From Notospermus geniculatus (lineage: Eukaryota; Nemertea; Pilidiophora; Heteronemertea; Lineidae), in contig NMRB01001870.1 in the NCBI GenBank assembly GCA_002633025.1, forward strand, positions 1 to 64,000: DNA of 64,000 nt. Direction: 5' to 3'. Numbering within the stretch: position 1 is the stretch's first letter; each line of letters starts with the position of its first letter. Below are positions 1-11,600 of the stretch, piece after piece. Position numbers and translations under genes: made by a program. The notes under the pieces were generated by a model. That model was not told the DNA's origin, ran no database searches, and saw only the letters and a program-made list of their open reading frames with translations.

Positions 1-227
1 GTATTCCCAGCGGGCCGTGCGGGATTTGTCGTCAGGAAGTCACTCTGGTTAAGCAAATAAGTGTTGGTGACGGCAGAAGAGGGATCGATTTGGTGTTTCA
101 GTCTCGATGTCGGGAATTATGGGACAATCAGGTGTGAAAGGAAAGAATGTCTCATGAAAAACTGTCCAAGGAACAACAGATCCTATACATTCTAAATCCT
201 CGTGATTGATTTCTACAGCCATGCACC

Positions 228-862
228 TTAAAAGGGAGACTCCACTCCGATCATTGTGTAAAATTTTGAATTTTTGAAATATCGTTAAAGCCCCACTGTA
301 TTGAATTTGAAAAACGCAAATCATCGCCGCCATTCTTGACGTCAGTGCACGACGTCAGCGTAGTGTAAAATGCACTGCGCTCCATCTGAATACATTAGGG
401 CTCTCCCTGCAGTTTTTGTTCAATGTGTGCTGAAACCTATGCATTGATTCTCTGAAGTACCTATCAGACAAGCATTTTGGGGAGCTTCACAAGCTATGAG
501 ACCTCTATGTGCTCTCTCCGAACATTCTGAAAATTTCGTAAAACTCAATACAGTGGGGCTTTAATACATTCAAATTCATTGATATCTGCAACTTGTCATA
601 TTTTTTTGAAATCAGCAAATTCATCATTCTAAGTATTTTAATTGGGTCCCAAGGGAACCATTGCACAGCACACATGATGTCATGTGTGATCAATCCATAT
701 TTATGAAGGTACAACCAATAGGCCAAGGCAGTCACAGTATTTAATAGCTCATTCACTACAAAGGTCGTCAGCCTATTGACACTAGTGACATCAGAACTCA
801 TGGCAATAGTCTACATGGATTGATAAAAATTCAAAAATTTACAATGAGTGGAGCCTCCCCGT
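228..862. mobile_element. TTAA-flanked MITE family A, copy 1 (interrupted)
   Basis: The left end reads TTAAAAGGGAGACTCCACTC and the right end is its decayed inverted complement, ACAATGAGTGGAGCCTCCCC. A second, better preserved copy lies at 59162-59760, and the two align over most of their length, including the block TATTTATGAAGGTACAACCAA. TTAA ends suggest a piggyBac-mobilised non-autonomous element. No transposase is encoded. The copy is split by another TTAA element at 285-564. The right TTAA has been lost. Confidence 0.75.
285..564. mobile_element. TTAA-flanked MITE family B nested in family A
   Basis: A segment bounded by TTAA on both sides has perfect 16-bp inverted ends, AGCCCCACTGTATTGA at 289-304 and its complement at 545-560. 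It interrupts family A exactly between ATATCG and TACATTCA. The 59-kb copy of family A has an uninterrupted CGTTAATACATTCA there. This gives the empty site and shows TTAA as the duplicated target. It has no coding capacity. Confidence 0.8.
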
Positions 863-2224
863 CATGGAATAATTGAATCGGGTACTTTACACAGGGGAAT
901 ATTCTTTACTGCCACACCGAGTATGTCAATCGACAGTGCTTGGCGTCAACCCATCAGCAGGGCTCGTTGGCAGTTACCGGAAATTTCATATCCTGCTTAA
1001 GATTAGAATGTCAGCAACATGCAGCTGGCATAGATACTTTATAAATTAAGAAAGATGCACCGCCAGGCATGAAAAGCCCTTCCCTGTTAGATGTTTTCCT
1101 TCAAGAACACAAAAAAAGAATACACACGAAAATAGCCGCGATGCATGTTGATGCATTAATTCTCAAGCCATTGCGCCAAAGAGCAAAGGGTAATAGGCCG
1201 AGATTCTTTCAACAATGCCGAGTTATTGTCCGTCCATTGCAACAAAAATGTCTCATCTTCAGTTGCCATTTCATATATTTATTTTCATTACTGTAAAAGG
1301 TTTCGTACAGAGAAGGAAGGGTGTTTCTCGTATACATGCAGTTATATTTTCCAAAGCCGTTTTTCTCTGCAAAGAAATGGGCAGTAATTTTCTTTTTTTT
1401 ATTTGGACGTTGTCAATTTCAAGCATCTGTTTGAATCCTTTGATGAAGGTCATTTTTGTGAGGCGCAAAAGATTGCGAAAGCTACCAGGGTTTTCGGAAT
1501 TGTGCTTGGTAAATACTAATACCAAAGCTGGCCAATATAGCATACTTTCATGTAGCCCACGAGACAACTTGTACCTGCTCGTCTTTCATCTAGAAATCCA
1601 TCTAAAATGCAGCAATCTTGTGACAGATATGAATAGGCTATATCAGTAAGTCGAAAATGGTTCAAAATGACTGTGCATTGAACGGTGTACCATGGGGTGG
1701 AAAAAAGACATTGTTAATTCCACCTATCCACTACACAAACAGACCGTGTCACTTTTGTCAAATGGAAAGTGTTAGTTACAAGTGTAGGAAGTGATGGCAA
1801 ATATTGATGGATATGCCAGGTACATTGTTTAGTTAATTGTAGCCAGTCTGGGCGTGAGTAAACCTGTAGTTAACGTGTGTGATTAATAAGTGCAAAACTA
1901 GAACTGACAGAGTTACTCTAGGGACCCGAACCTCCAACGTTTCCATAATCTCAAATGACCGAGGAGTTGATTCCGGAGGTTAGGAATAGAATACACAATG
2001 TCCATGAAACGTCCCCGTTCTTGGAAACAAAACGCCACTTTGGATTTTTCAAAACGGCCAATCCAACCACTTGATTTCCGTGCAAATCGGTGGCTGATGT
2101 CTTGAGACCGCTATTGTTTCAAATACCTTTTGCAGTTTATACAATCATACTGCGCATATGGAACGAGTACATGTAGATGTGGTTTGGCTGGTGAGCGCCG
2201 CACAGGATCATCTGCATGTAGCAG
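863..2224. other. No recognised gene or repeat
   Basis: Open frames of 75-144 codons at 1069-1649 on both strands are low-complexity and overlap each other. I see no domain, and no convincing splice structure or repeat ends. Confidence 0.5.
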
Positions 2225-2504
2225 TTTAAAGCTGACGTGAACGAACAAAAAGCCCCCATGCGACGAGCAAGAGAATTGCAAACGCCCTGCAAACACCTCA
2301 AACGAAGGCTCAGAACATGATAGACCCCACGACGCCATGAGGGCGCCACCTTATTTGTCTTCGAGCTTTTGAGGTGTCAACATCCTCTGGTGAGCTCCTG
2401 CTGAACATTTTTTTGAAAGAAGAAATTTTGACCAAGCTGGGAATCGAACCCGCGCTTTGTTATCTCTGTTCCACCGTCTTCCTCATTCGGCCACCGAACT
2501 TGTT
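2225..2504 (-). mobile_element. tRNA-derived SINE, minus-strand copy
   Basis: Read on the minus strand, the head begins near 2504 with a pol III A box like TGGCCGAATGAGG (about 2481-2493) and a B box GGTTCGATTCC (about 2440-2450), the Leu-tRNA-like arrangement. A body follows with TGTCAACATC and then a tail through GGTGGCGCCCTC to TTAA at 2225. It is homologous along its whole length to the plus-strand copy at 2594-2872, with the tail much better conserved than the head. I see no intact cloverleaf, so this is a SINE and not a tRNA gene. Confidence 0.7.
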
Positions 2505-2593
2505 GGAAAACTTCGCATGTTTTCTCTTATTCGTAGTATTATTACGTAAGTCGAAGCCCTACGTCAATGACAAACATAAATCATGTTCCTGTC

Positions 2594-2872
2594 AGCTGGC
2601 TCGTTGGCCGAGTGGATAGAGTGGTGGATTACAAATCAGAAGGCCGTGGGTTCGAATCCCGTCTAAATGACTACAATTTTTTTCTACTTTGAGTAGTGTA
2701 AGAGGTATCCGGAGATGTTGACAGCTCTGTTGCCTGAAGGTAAATAAGGTGGCGCCCTCCTGGCGTCGTGGAGTCTATCATGTTCTGATCCTTCGCTCGA
2801 GGTGTTTGCAGGGCGTTTGCAATTCTCTTGCTCGTCGCATGGGGGCTTTTTGTTCGTTCACGTCAGCTTTAA
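2594..2872 (+). mobile_element. tRNA-derived SINE, plus-strand copy
   Basis: The A box TGGCCGAGTGG is at 2605-2615 and the B box GGTTCGAATCC at 2649-2659. The anticodon and acceptor stems do not pair properly, so this is a tRNA-derived head and not a functional tRNA. The body (GTCAACATCT near 2720, reverse-complement context) and tail (GGTGGCGCCCTCCTGGCG, about 2749-2766, to CAGCTTTAA at 2872) match the minus copy at 2225-2504. The two copies are head to head, about 90 bp apart. Confidence 0.7.
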
Positions 2873-4743
2873 GCACATCAAAGAGGTCCTATACGCCGAT
2901 TATATGCGACACACATGTATTACGGCCCCTTATCCTGTTTGTGTTTTCCTCCATTCGTTTTGGTCACCGTCAGAGTTTGCCTCAACAGCCAATTAAGATT
3001 TGGATCTGAGGTTAGTTGTCCGCCTCAATGAGCCTTTTCATTGGAAGATCGGATAATTACCGTAATGGTTATGACCTTAACGTTTCATCTTTAATGGCGA
3101 ATTTTTCAATAAAGTTGCAGCAACTCCTGACTTGGTTCTTTAGGGCACCGACAGATGTCGCACTCCGGGGTACAAAAATAGTGTGACGTCATCCTCATGG
3201 GGAATCCTCTTCCGACATTTTACTTGGGCACGAACGATTGGAAATCAAGTGACATTCTCACTCTGCAATAGTCACTTGTTTACAGCGACGATTCTTTCCC
3301 TCATCATAAACGCCAACGGAAAAATCGCCTGCGTATTCAACAATCGATTCCTGCGGTTTTTACCTGAGAATGATGATGACACATCTGCGACAACGAAATT
3401 TTAATAACTGCTCAGGTCAGCTTGCAGCAGGCAATACGATCCCTAGTGATTTATCTTCCAGAAAACCCTTGGGGCCTCTCTCGTCCACCTGTCCCCGACA
3501 ACTGTCCATTTACTGGAAAAATGCCTCCTCGTCGTACGCTTGAGTCGGTATTTGTCAGCGGCAGAGAGACTTTGCCTGATCCTTTAGTGCTTAAGGGCCG
3601 GCGTGTTCATCACCGATGCAACTACTGATACGGCCAGCAGAGAGCAGACAATCGGCCGGCCGTGTTTCAGTGGAATTTGACATCTTCCTGTTGGCATAAG
3701 TTGCAAGGTTGACAACATGCTTTTCCATGCTTGACAACTGTGGGGCAGGCAAGTCCTGAAGAATTCTTCTATTGTATTTTTCCATCAGGGCCGAAGCCAA
3801 CACAGTGGCCCTGGTAAATACGGAAGCTACTCGTGTTCCTCACTTGGATGGGGTAGGCACCATGGCATAATGTCCCATGTGACGGACGTGAAGAGTCGGG
3901 GATGATTAATCCCGTACCGTATAGCCCGGGCTGCATTCGCTTGCTAAGCGGACGTGACAACCACTATTATCGGGGCTCCACAAAGAAGACACAATTTCCA
4001 CTCCCTCATGTGTCAAACTAATTCGCTGAGCCTTTAATATAAGGTAACGATCTCTGATTCGTTCATTCGCAATTAAACAAGCATCCTGATTCGTTTAGAC
4101 TGACAGGACATCAATACAATTAGTCAGACCCGATCCAACGTGAAGGCACCATGAAACCAACATATTCTAAGTACTGCAGCCGGTTTTAGTTTAAAACTAT
4201 ATAGTGGCTCAATAATGCATGCACAACGAACTGATCATATGAACATTGCAATAAAGTAGCCTACGTCTACCTCAGCATAAATTTTAGTTGTCACCGGCTG
4301 TACTCTAGAATATATAAAATGGAAATCGGCAACTTTGCAGGCCTGAATCATTTTTTTGTGTCCATCAAAATTCTCTCCATGTGCCCCATCTCTCTACTGG
4401 GCCCTTTAAAGGGCAATATCTTTCGGATGTCGCCCTTTAACATATGTCCCATGTTTAAGGGGCACAGTATCCCTGTTGTTAAAACACCGCTTATCAATCT
4501 CGCCCCAAGTAGGGTAACTCCCGTTCCTAGGATTGCATTGTATTGTAATCATACATTTTCCAACACTGTGCTGAAAGGCAAGACTACGGTATTGGAGAAT
4601 GATGCAGTCACCGCCAGTGGCGCCTGCTAACGACGAAAATTAGCAATATCCTGACCCTAACCAAAGAGGTCCTGAGATACAGATCCAAACCTCTACATTC
4701 ACTGCATGTGGCCAACTGCTAACGTCACGTTTCCCGCGAAACA
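2873..4743. other. No recognised gene or repeat
   Basis: Only short overlapping open frames occur, up to 103 codons at 4319-4630, without domain features. I see no inverted ends or tandem structure that I can support. Confidence 0.5.
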
Positions 4744-4902
4744 GTGGGGAGTTTTAGAAATCAAACGATAAACGTAAACTTTACGACAACGTTATTTTTC
4801 ATACTACACATTCACCAGATTTTATATTGCGTTTTCGGCACAAAAATAGCGTTGTCGTTAACGTTCACGTTTATATTTCTAAACCTCCCTATTGTTCGTC
4901 AT
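4744..4902. mobile_element. MITE with GGGAGGTTTAGAAAT ends, copy 1
   Basis: It is a hairpin-forming element. The left arm contains TTTTAGAAATCAAACGATAA and ACGACAACGTTATTTTT. The right arm contains the complement, ending AAATATAAACG...TTTCTAAACCTCCC. The same element occurs at 31477-31751, where another MITE is nested in it. The GGGAGGTTT terminus is shared with other palindromic families in this window. It has no coding capacity. Confidence 0.7.
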
Positions 4903-6274
4903 CAAATACAACGAGGTTGTCCAAATCAGTGGTGTAAAATGACCTTAGAACGAGCCTGGACGGTAAAATAATTAGTCTCCGACTGGAAAAATCTTAATTA
5001 TATAGCTACTCGGAGTCGGAGTGAGAACAGATCTTAACATCGTATTGTCGTTATTGCCAGCCACAACAACTACTATTATCGCCCCCTTTATAAAATTGCA
5101 AAAGTTATGATCTGCTTCCTCCGAAGGATGCAGTTTTGAATGCTGTGACTGCAGTTACGCCATCTACATGTACAATTCCGATCCTGACATTCTTGTTCCA
5201 GAGGATCGTCACTTATTTACGAAACTTACAACTATCGTGACAACAAGATATATTACTTTAGTATTGTAGTCATTTGAAGGGCTGCATGCCAAAACAGTCA
5301 AAGTCAGACTTATGGGATTATAGTTGTTTTGACATGCTGACTGGACTTGGCGACACCAGACAACAACTGTTATTAACTGAGGCAACCACTGAGCGAGCAT
5401 AAGCCCAAACTCTGCCCCCAAATCAGCATATACTTATTTGGGCTGTCATCAGAGACAAGTAGGCCTAGTAACATGTATGATAAAACCGAAACCTAGTAAA
5501 TTCCAGCCCGAGACTGGGCCGTCGATAGATGAATAAATGACAATAGTTCTGTGTTTATTGGCTTATACACTAAAATGGGATGGTTTGAGCAGGGATCCAC
5601 ATCCAACAGTAATTGTAGTACACTGATCACAGAAACTGGGTGGAAATGTTTTAATGGTGAAATAATTTTTTTTTCTTCAACAATTTTCCCATTCTGTCGA
5701 AACCTCTTGTTGCGTCTTGCTATCTGTACCCCCACCCCCGCGTCCTCGGGGTGGCAATTCGTGAGAAATATTGGATAAGAACGGATGTTCACGTAATGCC
5801 TGGATTGCATAAGCACGATCTTCGTAAACTGCAGAAGTCTTCATACATACAGTCATGACTACAGTGTGTTTCATCGACTGTATAGCTGCTGCGGACGAAC
5901 ATCACTACCTTCAGCTGGTTCCGATGGCATCGTGTAGACGGCAGGAGCTGATTCTGGTGGAGAAATGAATCTCTCGTTACCTTCCAATGCTTGCAGTACA
6001 CTGGTTCCAAATATTTCCGCAAGGGTGGGATAGGATGCCTAGAGCATGTAGGTTACCTCGTTCTTCGTTGTCAAAGAATCTAGTGAAACTGGTGTGATGA
6101 ATGACAATGCCTCCTGTATTACATTGTTCCCACTTTATTGCGTGTCAGACACTTAAAATTGAATGATACTGAACGTGACAGTCTTGTCTCAGATGATGCA
6201 GTAGAATGGTGGTACACGGCTTCTCGCCTGTTGGGTGATATACAGTAAAATGGCACACTACATGTATTCTCCAG
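4903..6274. other. No recognised gene or repeat
   Basis: Open frames at 5493-6022 on both strands are mutually overlapping shadows with no domain signal. I see nothing else I can support. Confidence 0.5.
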
Positions 6275-6748
6275 GGTAGGTTCTAAACCTTGGAACGATG
6301 AAACCATGAAACCACCCAGGAAACTATGGAACCACCCAGGAACCACCCAGGAAACTATGGAACCACCCAAAATTATACTTTTATCCGGCTTTGTCAAAAC
6401 AGCAAAATGACGAAATGACAAAACGAAGTGATGGACTACTTTGTACTTGTTAGACATAGCCTTAAACAACTAGCTGACTGTATCCTCACAAACAGCCGCG
6501 CAGGTCAAGTGGTTTTAGGCCTAAATACATGACAGCATAAAGACATCAATGTCCTTGATGATAATCATACATGCTTTTTACCTCCATAGCAGTTGGAAAA
6601 CAGCTAAATGTCATGTCATGTTTAAGAATAAGGATATTTTGGCTGGTTCCTGGGTGGTTCCATCGTTTCCTGGGTATTTTCATGGTTTTCTGGGTTGTTC
6701 CATAGTTTCCTGGGTGGTTTCATGGTTCCAAGGTTTAGAACCTACCAT
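6275..6748. repeat. Inverted minisatellite arms (ACCACCCAGGAA units)
   Basis: The left arm (6275-6372) contains repeats of ACCACCCAGGAAACTATGGA and relatives. The right arm (6645-6748) contains the complementary units GTTTCCTGGGTGGTTCCAT. The arm termini GGTAGGTTCTAAACCTTGGA and its complement at 6721-6748 also match. About 270 bp separate the arms. This looks like a foldback element whose arms have expanded as minisatellites. Confidence 0.7.
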
Positions 6749-6754
6749 TCTCCA

Positions 6755-6842
6755 GTAAAAACATTACGTCATGGAAGTGAAGTCCAATTTCGTATTTCGT
6801 CCTTCGAGTTTCGTCGGGTTTGCGAAACCTCCCTATTGTCGA
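6755..6842 (+). repeat. Dispersed repeat shared with 51717-51797
   Basis: TACGTCATGGAAGTGAAG, CCAATTTCGTATTTCGT and TTTGCGAAACCTCCCTATT recur in the same order at 51717-51797. It ends in the GGGAGGTTTCGCAAA terminus (complement) shared with the palindrome at 19266-19386, so it is probably half of a MITE. Confidence 0.6.
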
Positions 6843-7064
6843 ATAACGATGAGGCCACTCAACAAGAGTGGCAAAATCCAGATTGCCAGGAGAATCTGAC
6901 TCTGAAATTACATCCGTTGAACGTTTGGTTGATGGCTTTGTGGTATCTTGATTGCAACGAGAACATTTTTTAGCGGTGGTCCTTCTCGAATGACAACTTC
7001 TAGTCGGGTGTTCCCGGGGTTTTATTCGGTTGGGAAAAGAGTGCTAAGGTGAAGTGTTAACCAG

Positions 7065-8096
7065 ATACAATACATGTACTTTGGAGAGAAAAAAACAGTG
7101 AAAATGTTGTTTTTCTCAGAACCGGTTGATGATAATTGAATGCGGTTTTCTGCATATGACAGGCAAATTATTTGGCTATAAACGCATAGTGATGACCTTA
7201 AATCTGCTATCATAGAAATTGCCGAAATTGGCCGATTTCCAAAGTGACCCAGAATCAACTATTTTGTTTTTTGAAAAACCCAAAATTTTTCACAGCACAC
7301 TTGTCCGCCACCCTCAAAAATGGTCCCCAGTTCAAGTTTCATCAAGATGCGAAATCCCAAGACTGAGATAAACGCCTTTTTATCAAATATCGTCAGCTGA
7401 ACTGGGCAATGAGTCTTGAGAAAGCCCCTGGGCATGTGACCTCTACTACTCAAGTTGTTGATCAATACTCGTGACCTGGGCCCGGGTATTCCCCAATTAT
7501 TCTTGAAAGCTGTTATGAATCTTACGTAAGACTGCATAACTTTTGAATGGTGTTGATTTGGAAGTCCTTTGACTATTTCAATAAAGGTTTATTGAATACA
7601 CAAAAGCCATTCACTGCATGAGGACTTTGGCCTATACACTTGACCAAGGTCCTGGAGACATGTCAGGTCACTATTCACTGTTCAGTGACTATTGTATTAA
7701 TTGAGGGCAATGAATGGGCAGGGGCCATCGAAAAGCCATTGACGTTGGGCTTATAGAAAAATGATATTTTCAGCACAAATTCGCTTTAAATTAGCAAAAA
7801 TATCAATTTTCCTGTAAAAACAATCGACAAATTTGTCATCTGTCGGTAAGAGCTATCCGCGGATGTAAAAATTTCTGGAAAGAACTTGAATGCAAAAATG
7901 TTGATTTTAGGTCACTTTGAAAATCGCCAAATTTGGCAATTTCTATGACAGCAGATTCAAGGTCATCACTATGCGTTTATAGCCAGATAATTTGCCTATC
8001 ATCTGCAGAAAACCGCATTCAATTATCATCAACCAGTTCTGAGAAAAACAACATTTTCACTGTCCATTTACTAATTTCCAAGGCTGTACATGTATG
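7065..8096. mobile_element. Foldback element, copy 1
   Basis: The left arm, about 7071-7255, contains TGATGATAATTGAATGCGGT and AAACGCATAGTGATGACCTT. The right arm, about 7911-8075, contains their complements. The spacer, about 650 bp, is unique. The termini read toward ATACATGTAC and GTACATGTAT. A related element lies at 37148-38112 with the same arm motifs (AAATGGAC, GATGCGGTTTGCTGCAT-like). No transposase is visible. Confidence 0.7.
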
Positions 8097-8268
8097 CAGT
8101 TCCAATTTTCTCTTAGTATTTTCCAGGGATAAATCACTTGAACTCAAATCTTCAACACAACATGTAGATGGACACGATTAGATGAAAATCGCCTGTAGGG
8201 CTGTCGATTAGATGAAAATCGCCTGTAGGGCTGAAATACAGCCTAAGTTCCGTAACTCCTTCAAAGGA

Positions 8269-8387
8269 GTTTCAGCTCAGTCTTTTCTAGAGTTTCAGAT
8301 TGTAAAGTTCCACTTGAAAAAGACCCCGGTTGGGGTCGAAAATTCGTGAATTCTGGAGATTGACTTCTTGCTTATTATCTCCTTCAA
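8269..8387 (+). repeat. Half-copy of the 59.2-kb palindromic repeat
   Basis: The segment with TCTAGAGTTTCAGATTGTAA, AAAGACCCCGGTTGGGGTCG and TCTGGAGATTGACTTCTTGC matches one arm of the palindrome at 59218-59430 and a third copy at 42349-42461. The copies here and at 42 kb share flanking bases beyond the arm (TTTCAGCTCAGTC upstream, TTGCTTATTATCT downstream). The element therefore exists in single-arm form as well as in palindromic form. Confidence 0.7.
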
Positions 8388-8954
8388 AGAATAGATTCTT
8401 TTGTCTTTCCCGTTTCGTAAGTCTTTTTTTCATTAGGAATGCCAACAACAACGATAGGCCAGGTGACAGACGCACACTATAATTTATCCCAGACTAAAAC
8501 AAATCCGGCCCCACGATTTGGATTTGTATCTGTCATCAGTTTTTTTGTCGATGTTCAGAAATGGTAACCGATCGGAAAAGTTGCATCTAGTGGGATTATC
8601 GTTTTTTTTGAAAGTGAAAAACTTCGTTTGATGTGGAGGCTTCGCGACGATGGATTAGGCAAGGATGCACTAAGATCAAGCGGCTTTCATTTATAGCTTC
8701 ATCTGAGATTTGACTGGAATTAAACCCCGACCTTGCTCCCTCAGTCGGTATTTAGACATATTATTCTTATTGGTCTCTAGAAATAATTGGAGCCGTTTTT
8801 CAGAACGTTCCTTAAAGGGAGACTCCACTCATTGTGGAAAAACAACTGTAGTTTCTGTATAGTAAAACGGTCTATGGTATGCATGCAGTGTCCACTTTGC
8901 ACTACATCACAAGGTGGCCGCTCATCTCTGTGGTTGGTCAATATACTACAACTA

Positions 8955-9526
8955 CAGGGTGTTTCAAAAAAAAGTTGTCATCTCTAAAATATCTCCTAGA
9001 ACCCAAACCCATGAATATTTTTGGCTCAGATTTGGTATGTAGATAGGTCAGGATGTATGGAGGTGCTGAAGAAATTTTGGCTCTGACCGCTTCAGGCGTG
9101 GATGAATAAGAGGCCTCGGACTGAGCAGGTGCAAAATGCAAAAATCTCAGAGATTTATCTATCAGAAAGCAATGAAAAGTTCATTTATCATTTGTTGCAT
9201 ACAGAATTAGCCAGGGTTACTGGAATCTACCTTCCACATGGCCACCATTGTTTCTAACAGAAATTTCATCTCTTCTTCGCATTCTGGTGACTGAACGGAT
9301 CACCATATCTTGTGGAATTTCCTGGAAAGCTCTGACACCTGCACTTCGGACCCTTTTACTTTTGGTGTCACTCTTCCTTCATAACAAGACACCATCATAC
9401 AAACATTACATAAACATTATGAGTATGTCTACACCTAGCAGCTTACAAAATCTGAGCCAAAAATATTCATGGGTTTAGGTTCTAGGAGATATTTTAGAGA
9501 TGACAACTTTTTTTTGAAACACCCTG
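8955..9526 (-). mobile_element. Deleted Tc1/mariner-type element with TA duplication
   Basis: Inverted ends begin CAGGGTGTTTCAAAAAAAAG at 8955 and match the complement ending at 9526. The inverted match continues for about 80 bp through TTGTCATCTCTAAAATATCT and AACCCATGAATATTTTTGGC. TA flanks both ends (8953-8954 and 9527-9528), the Tc1/mariner target. The interior retains only the C-terminal end of a transposase frame on the minus strand (9217-9390), so this is a non-autonomous deletion derivative. Confidence 0.85.
9217..9390 (-). pseudogene. Mariner transposase C-terminal fragment
   Basis: The minus-strand frame ending in TAA at 9217-9219 reads RAFQEIPQDMVIRSVTRMRR followed by RDEISVRNNGGHVEGRFQ. 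This is the C-terminal signature of mariner-like transposases, with IP..M at the start, an RMRRR-type core and a terminal GGHVEG-type motif. The catalytic DDE/D core and N-terminal HTH are absent, so it is a dead fragment. It lies inside the TIR-bounded element at 8955-9526. Confidence 0.7.
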
Positions 9527-9566
9527 TAGAAACTGAAGACACTCGCTGAATGTCACTCCAGAGTCA

Positions 9567-9850
9567 ATGAGTTTTCGCAAAGCTCACGAAAGCCAATGCG
9601 AACGCTAGTTCCATTGTTCGATTTCGATGCCGCAAAGAGAGCAGCGAACAAAAGGATACAAGTCATGTGAATGTTCGCTTCGAGCAGTTTGGGCGTTTCC
9701 CGAAAACTTTCTGGTACGGAGTTTTCGCAAAGCCGCAGAAACGCCAGCGCGAACGTTTATTCTTTTGTTCCGTACTCTCTTCGTGACACCGAACAATGGG
9801 TTTGGCGTTCGCGTTGGCGTTTCAGGGGCTTTGCGAAAGCTACCTATGCG
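9567..9850. mobile_element. Two adjacent copies of a GAGTTTTCGCAAAGC hairpin MITE
   Basis: The first copy (about 9567-9717) opens GAGTTTTCGCAAAGCTC and closes GGCGTTTCCCGAAAACT. The second (about 9717-9850) opens GAGTTTTCGCAAAGCCGCAG and closes GCGTTTCAGGGGCTTTGCGA. Internal matches such as AACGCCA-GCGAACG and TTTTGTTC are shared with copies at 11483-11600 and 41305-41432. It is non-coding. Confidence 0.7.
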
Positions 9851-9860
9851 AAAGCTGCCT

Positions 9861-10240
9861 ACTGTATAATATGACTTATCCGGCCACCACGGCCAACCTG
9901 CGAACCACACGAATTATTGGCTATACACGATCCAGGCCAAGTTATGAAAGGCCTAGTCAGGGTTACACATCACTTGTGAGTTTCCTTTCAACGGCAGACC
10001 GCGGTTTTATTCCACAGAAGACCTAGGTTTAATTGACATCATTTATAAGTCGACGAAAGTGAAACTGACCCTCACCGCGGGATATCCATTACGATGCTCA
10101 CCAGGCGTAAAACGATCTCCATTGAACATGTAACCCTGACTGGGCCTTTCATAACTTGGCCTGGATCGTGTATAGTCAATAATTCGCTTGGTTCGCAGGT
10201 TGGCCGTGGTGGCCGGATAAGTCATATTATACAGTATATT
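9861..10240. repeat. Foldback element, about 108-bp arms
   Basis: The left arm is 9861-9968 (ATGACTTATCCGGCCACCAC...) and the right arm 10129-10240 is its complement (GGTGGCCGGATAAGTCATAT). Mismatches are few and about 160 bp lie between the arms. The same protein-like string in opposite frames is a consequence of the inverted repeat and not a gene. Confidence 0.8.
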
Positions 10241-10620
10241 ATAGGTTTCACTACACCGAAGTAATTCACGAAGCACGTGGAGTCGATAGTCAGTTAGGTG
10301 TGGTGGATAACGTAATTGTGGGTTATATGGTAATGAGGTCTCCGAAAAAGACTTGAATGGAAACAAGTGCAAAAACCTCACAGTTGACTAGAATTCACTA
10401 CCGCAGTACCATCAATGAGCACCACTCCTTCAATGTGAGCACCACTCCTTTGTACGCTGTAACAAATCGTGCCACGACAGAAAGGCCTAGTGGGGTATCT
10501 TATTGGTATTTTGCCATCTGCATTGTACGTTGCACAATGCGTAACCACATCTGTCCCAAATGTACCATACCCAAGAATAAGTTTAGTTTTTCTGGGAAAG
10601 GTTTCGTAACTCATCGACAT

Positions 10621-10779
10621 TAAGCGGTTTTTCCACGGTACAATATTATTGCACAATATGGGGCCCAAAATGGGTCTCATGTGCTTCCGGCATAATGGAT
10701 GGGAAAACGATTGGCAATAATATTGCCCATTTTGACCTCATATTGTGCAGTAATATTGCACGTGGATAGGCCGCTTTAG
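10621..10779. mobile_element. Palindromic MITE
   Basis: The ends are TAAGCGGTTTTTCCACGG and the complement CGTGGATAGGCCGCTTTA. Internal CAATATTATTGCACAATATG pairs with CATATTGTGCAGTAATATTG. It is about 158 bp with no coding potential. Confidence 0.65.
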
Positions 10780-11482
10780 TTCAGGACATTCACGGGCGAG
10801 CTGTGAAAAGGCACTCGAACCTGAGACACCAGTGGACTGACGTCGACAGGGGGAAGTGATTCACGATGAACTACTTCAGTCTGATGGCGGAAGGCAGTGT
10901 GTCATACGAGTCGATTAAAAGACGACGATATTCAGTTTTTTGTGCGATGTTTGCAGCTAGTAAGTAATCATAAAATATGAGTTTGAAAGAGGGTGCTGAT
11001 ATCCATTTCTTATACCGAATCGCCGTGTGTGTGGGGGGGGGGGGGATATNGGGGGGGGATCGGACAACAGTCATTTCAAACACTTCAAACCCATGTGGTC
11101 CATCGTGCAATTGTTCCAAGGGCCAGGGGTCACATTCACAGATGTCAAAACTTTCATCTTCGATAGCCAGATTGCCGTCATAAAAATATGAAAATTTTCG
11201 ACGAAGCGCGGCATCGACCCTGGCCCCCTCAACGTCCACTCCCTATGGCTGATCATGGTAAAGTATGTACACACGATAAGTTATCTCATTTAATCGGCTT
11301 TCGTCTAATATCTTTCGCGAAATACAATCTTGAGATCACTCGATAGAGGATTCCTGGTTGGCGACGATGACGCCTGTCGTCAGGGTCTTATTAATCCCAA
11401 TCGATCATTTATCAACTGGTAGTTTGAAAGGAATGGAACGGAACGTACACGTTTTGGCGTTTTTTCGCTGTAGAGAGTTTTT
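10780..11482. other. No recognised gene; G-run with N
   Basis: A run of 14 G at 11033-11046 and a second run of 8 G follow closely, with a single N at 11050. This is probably a homopolymer that sequencing could not resolve. I see no gene. Confidence 0.5.
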
Positions 11483-11600
11483 GCAAACCCTCCAAAACGC
11501 CAACGCCAGTCCGATTGTTCGACGCCACGAAGAGAACACCAACTACATTTGGTTTGCTTTTGAGGGCTTTGCGGAATCTCAGTTGCACACCCTTCCTATA
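11483..11600. mobile_element. Degenerate GAGTTTTCGCAAAGC MITE copy
   Basis: GAGTTTTTGCAAACCCTCCA, AAACGCCAACGCC and ATTGTTCGACGCCACGAAGA match the family at 9567-9850 and 41305-41432, with GGGCTTTGCGGAA at the right end. It is decayed relative to the others. Confidence 0.6.

Noticed and set aside
2594-2670. tRNA gene (A box and B box present)
   Set aside because: The acceptor and anticodon stems do not pair, and a second diverged copy with the same body and tail lies nearby in inverted orientation, so it is a SINE head.
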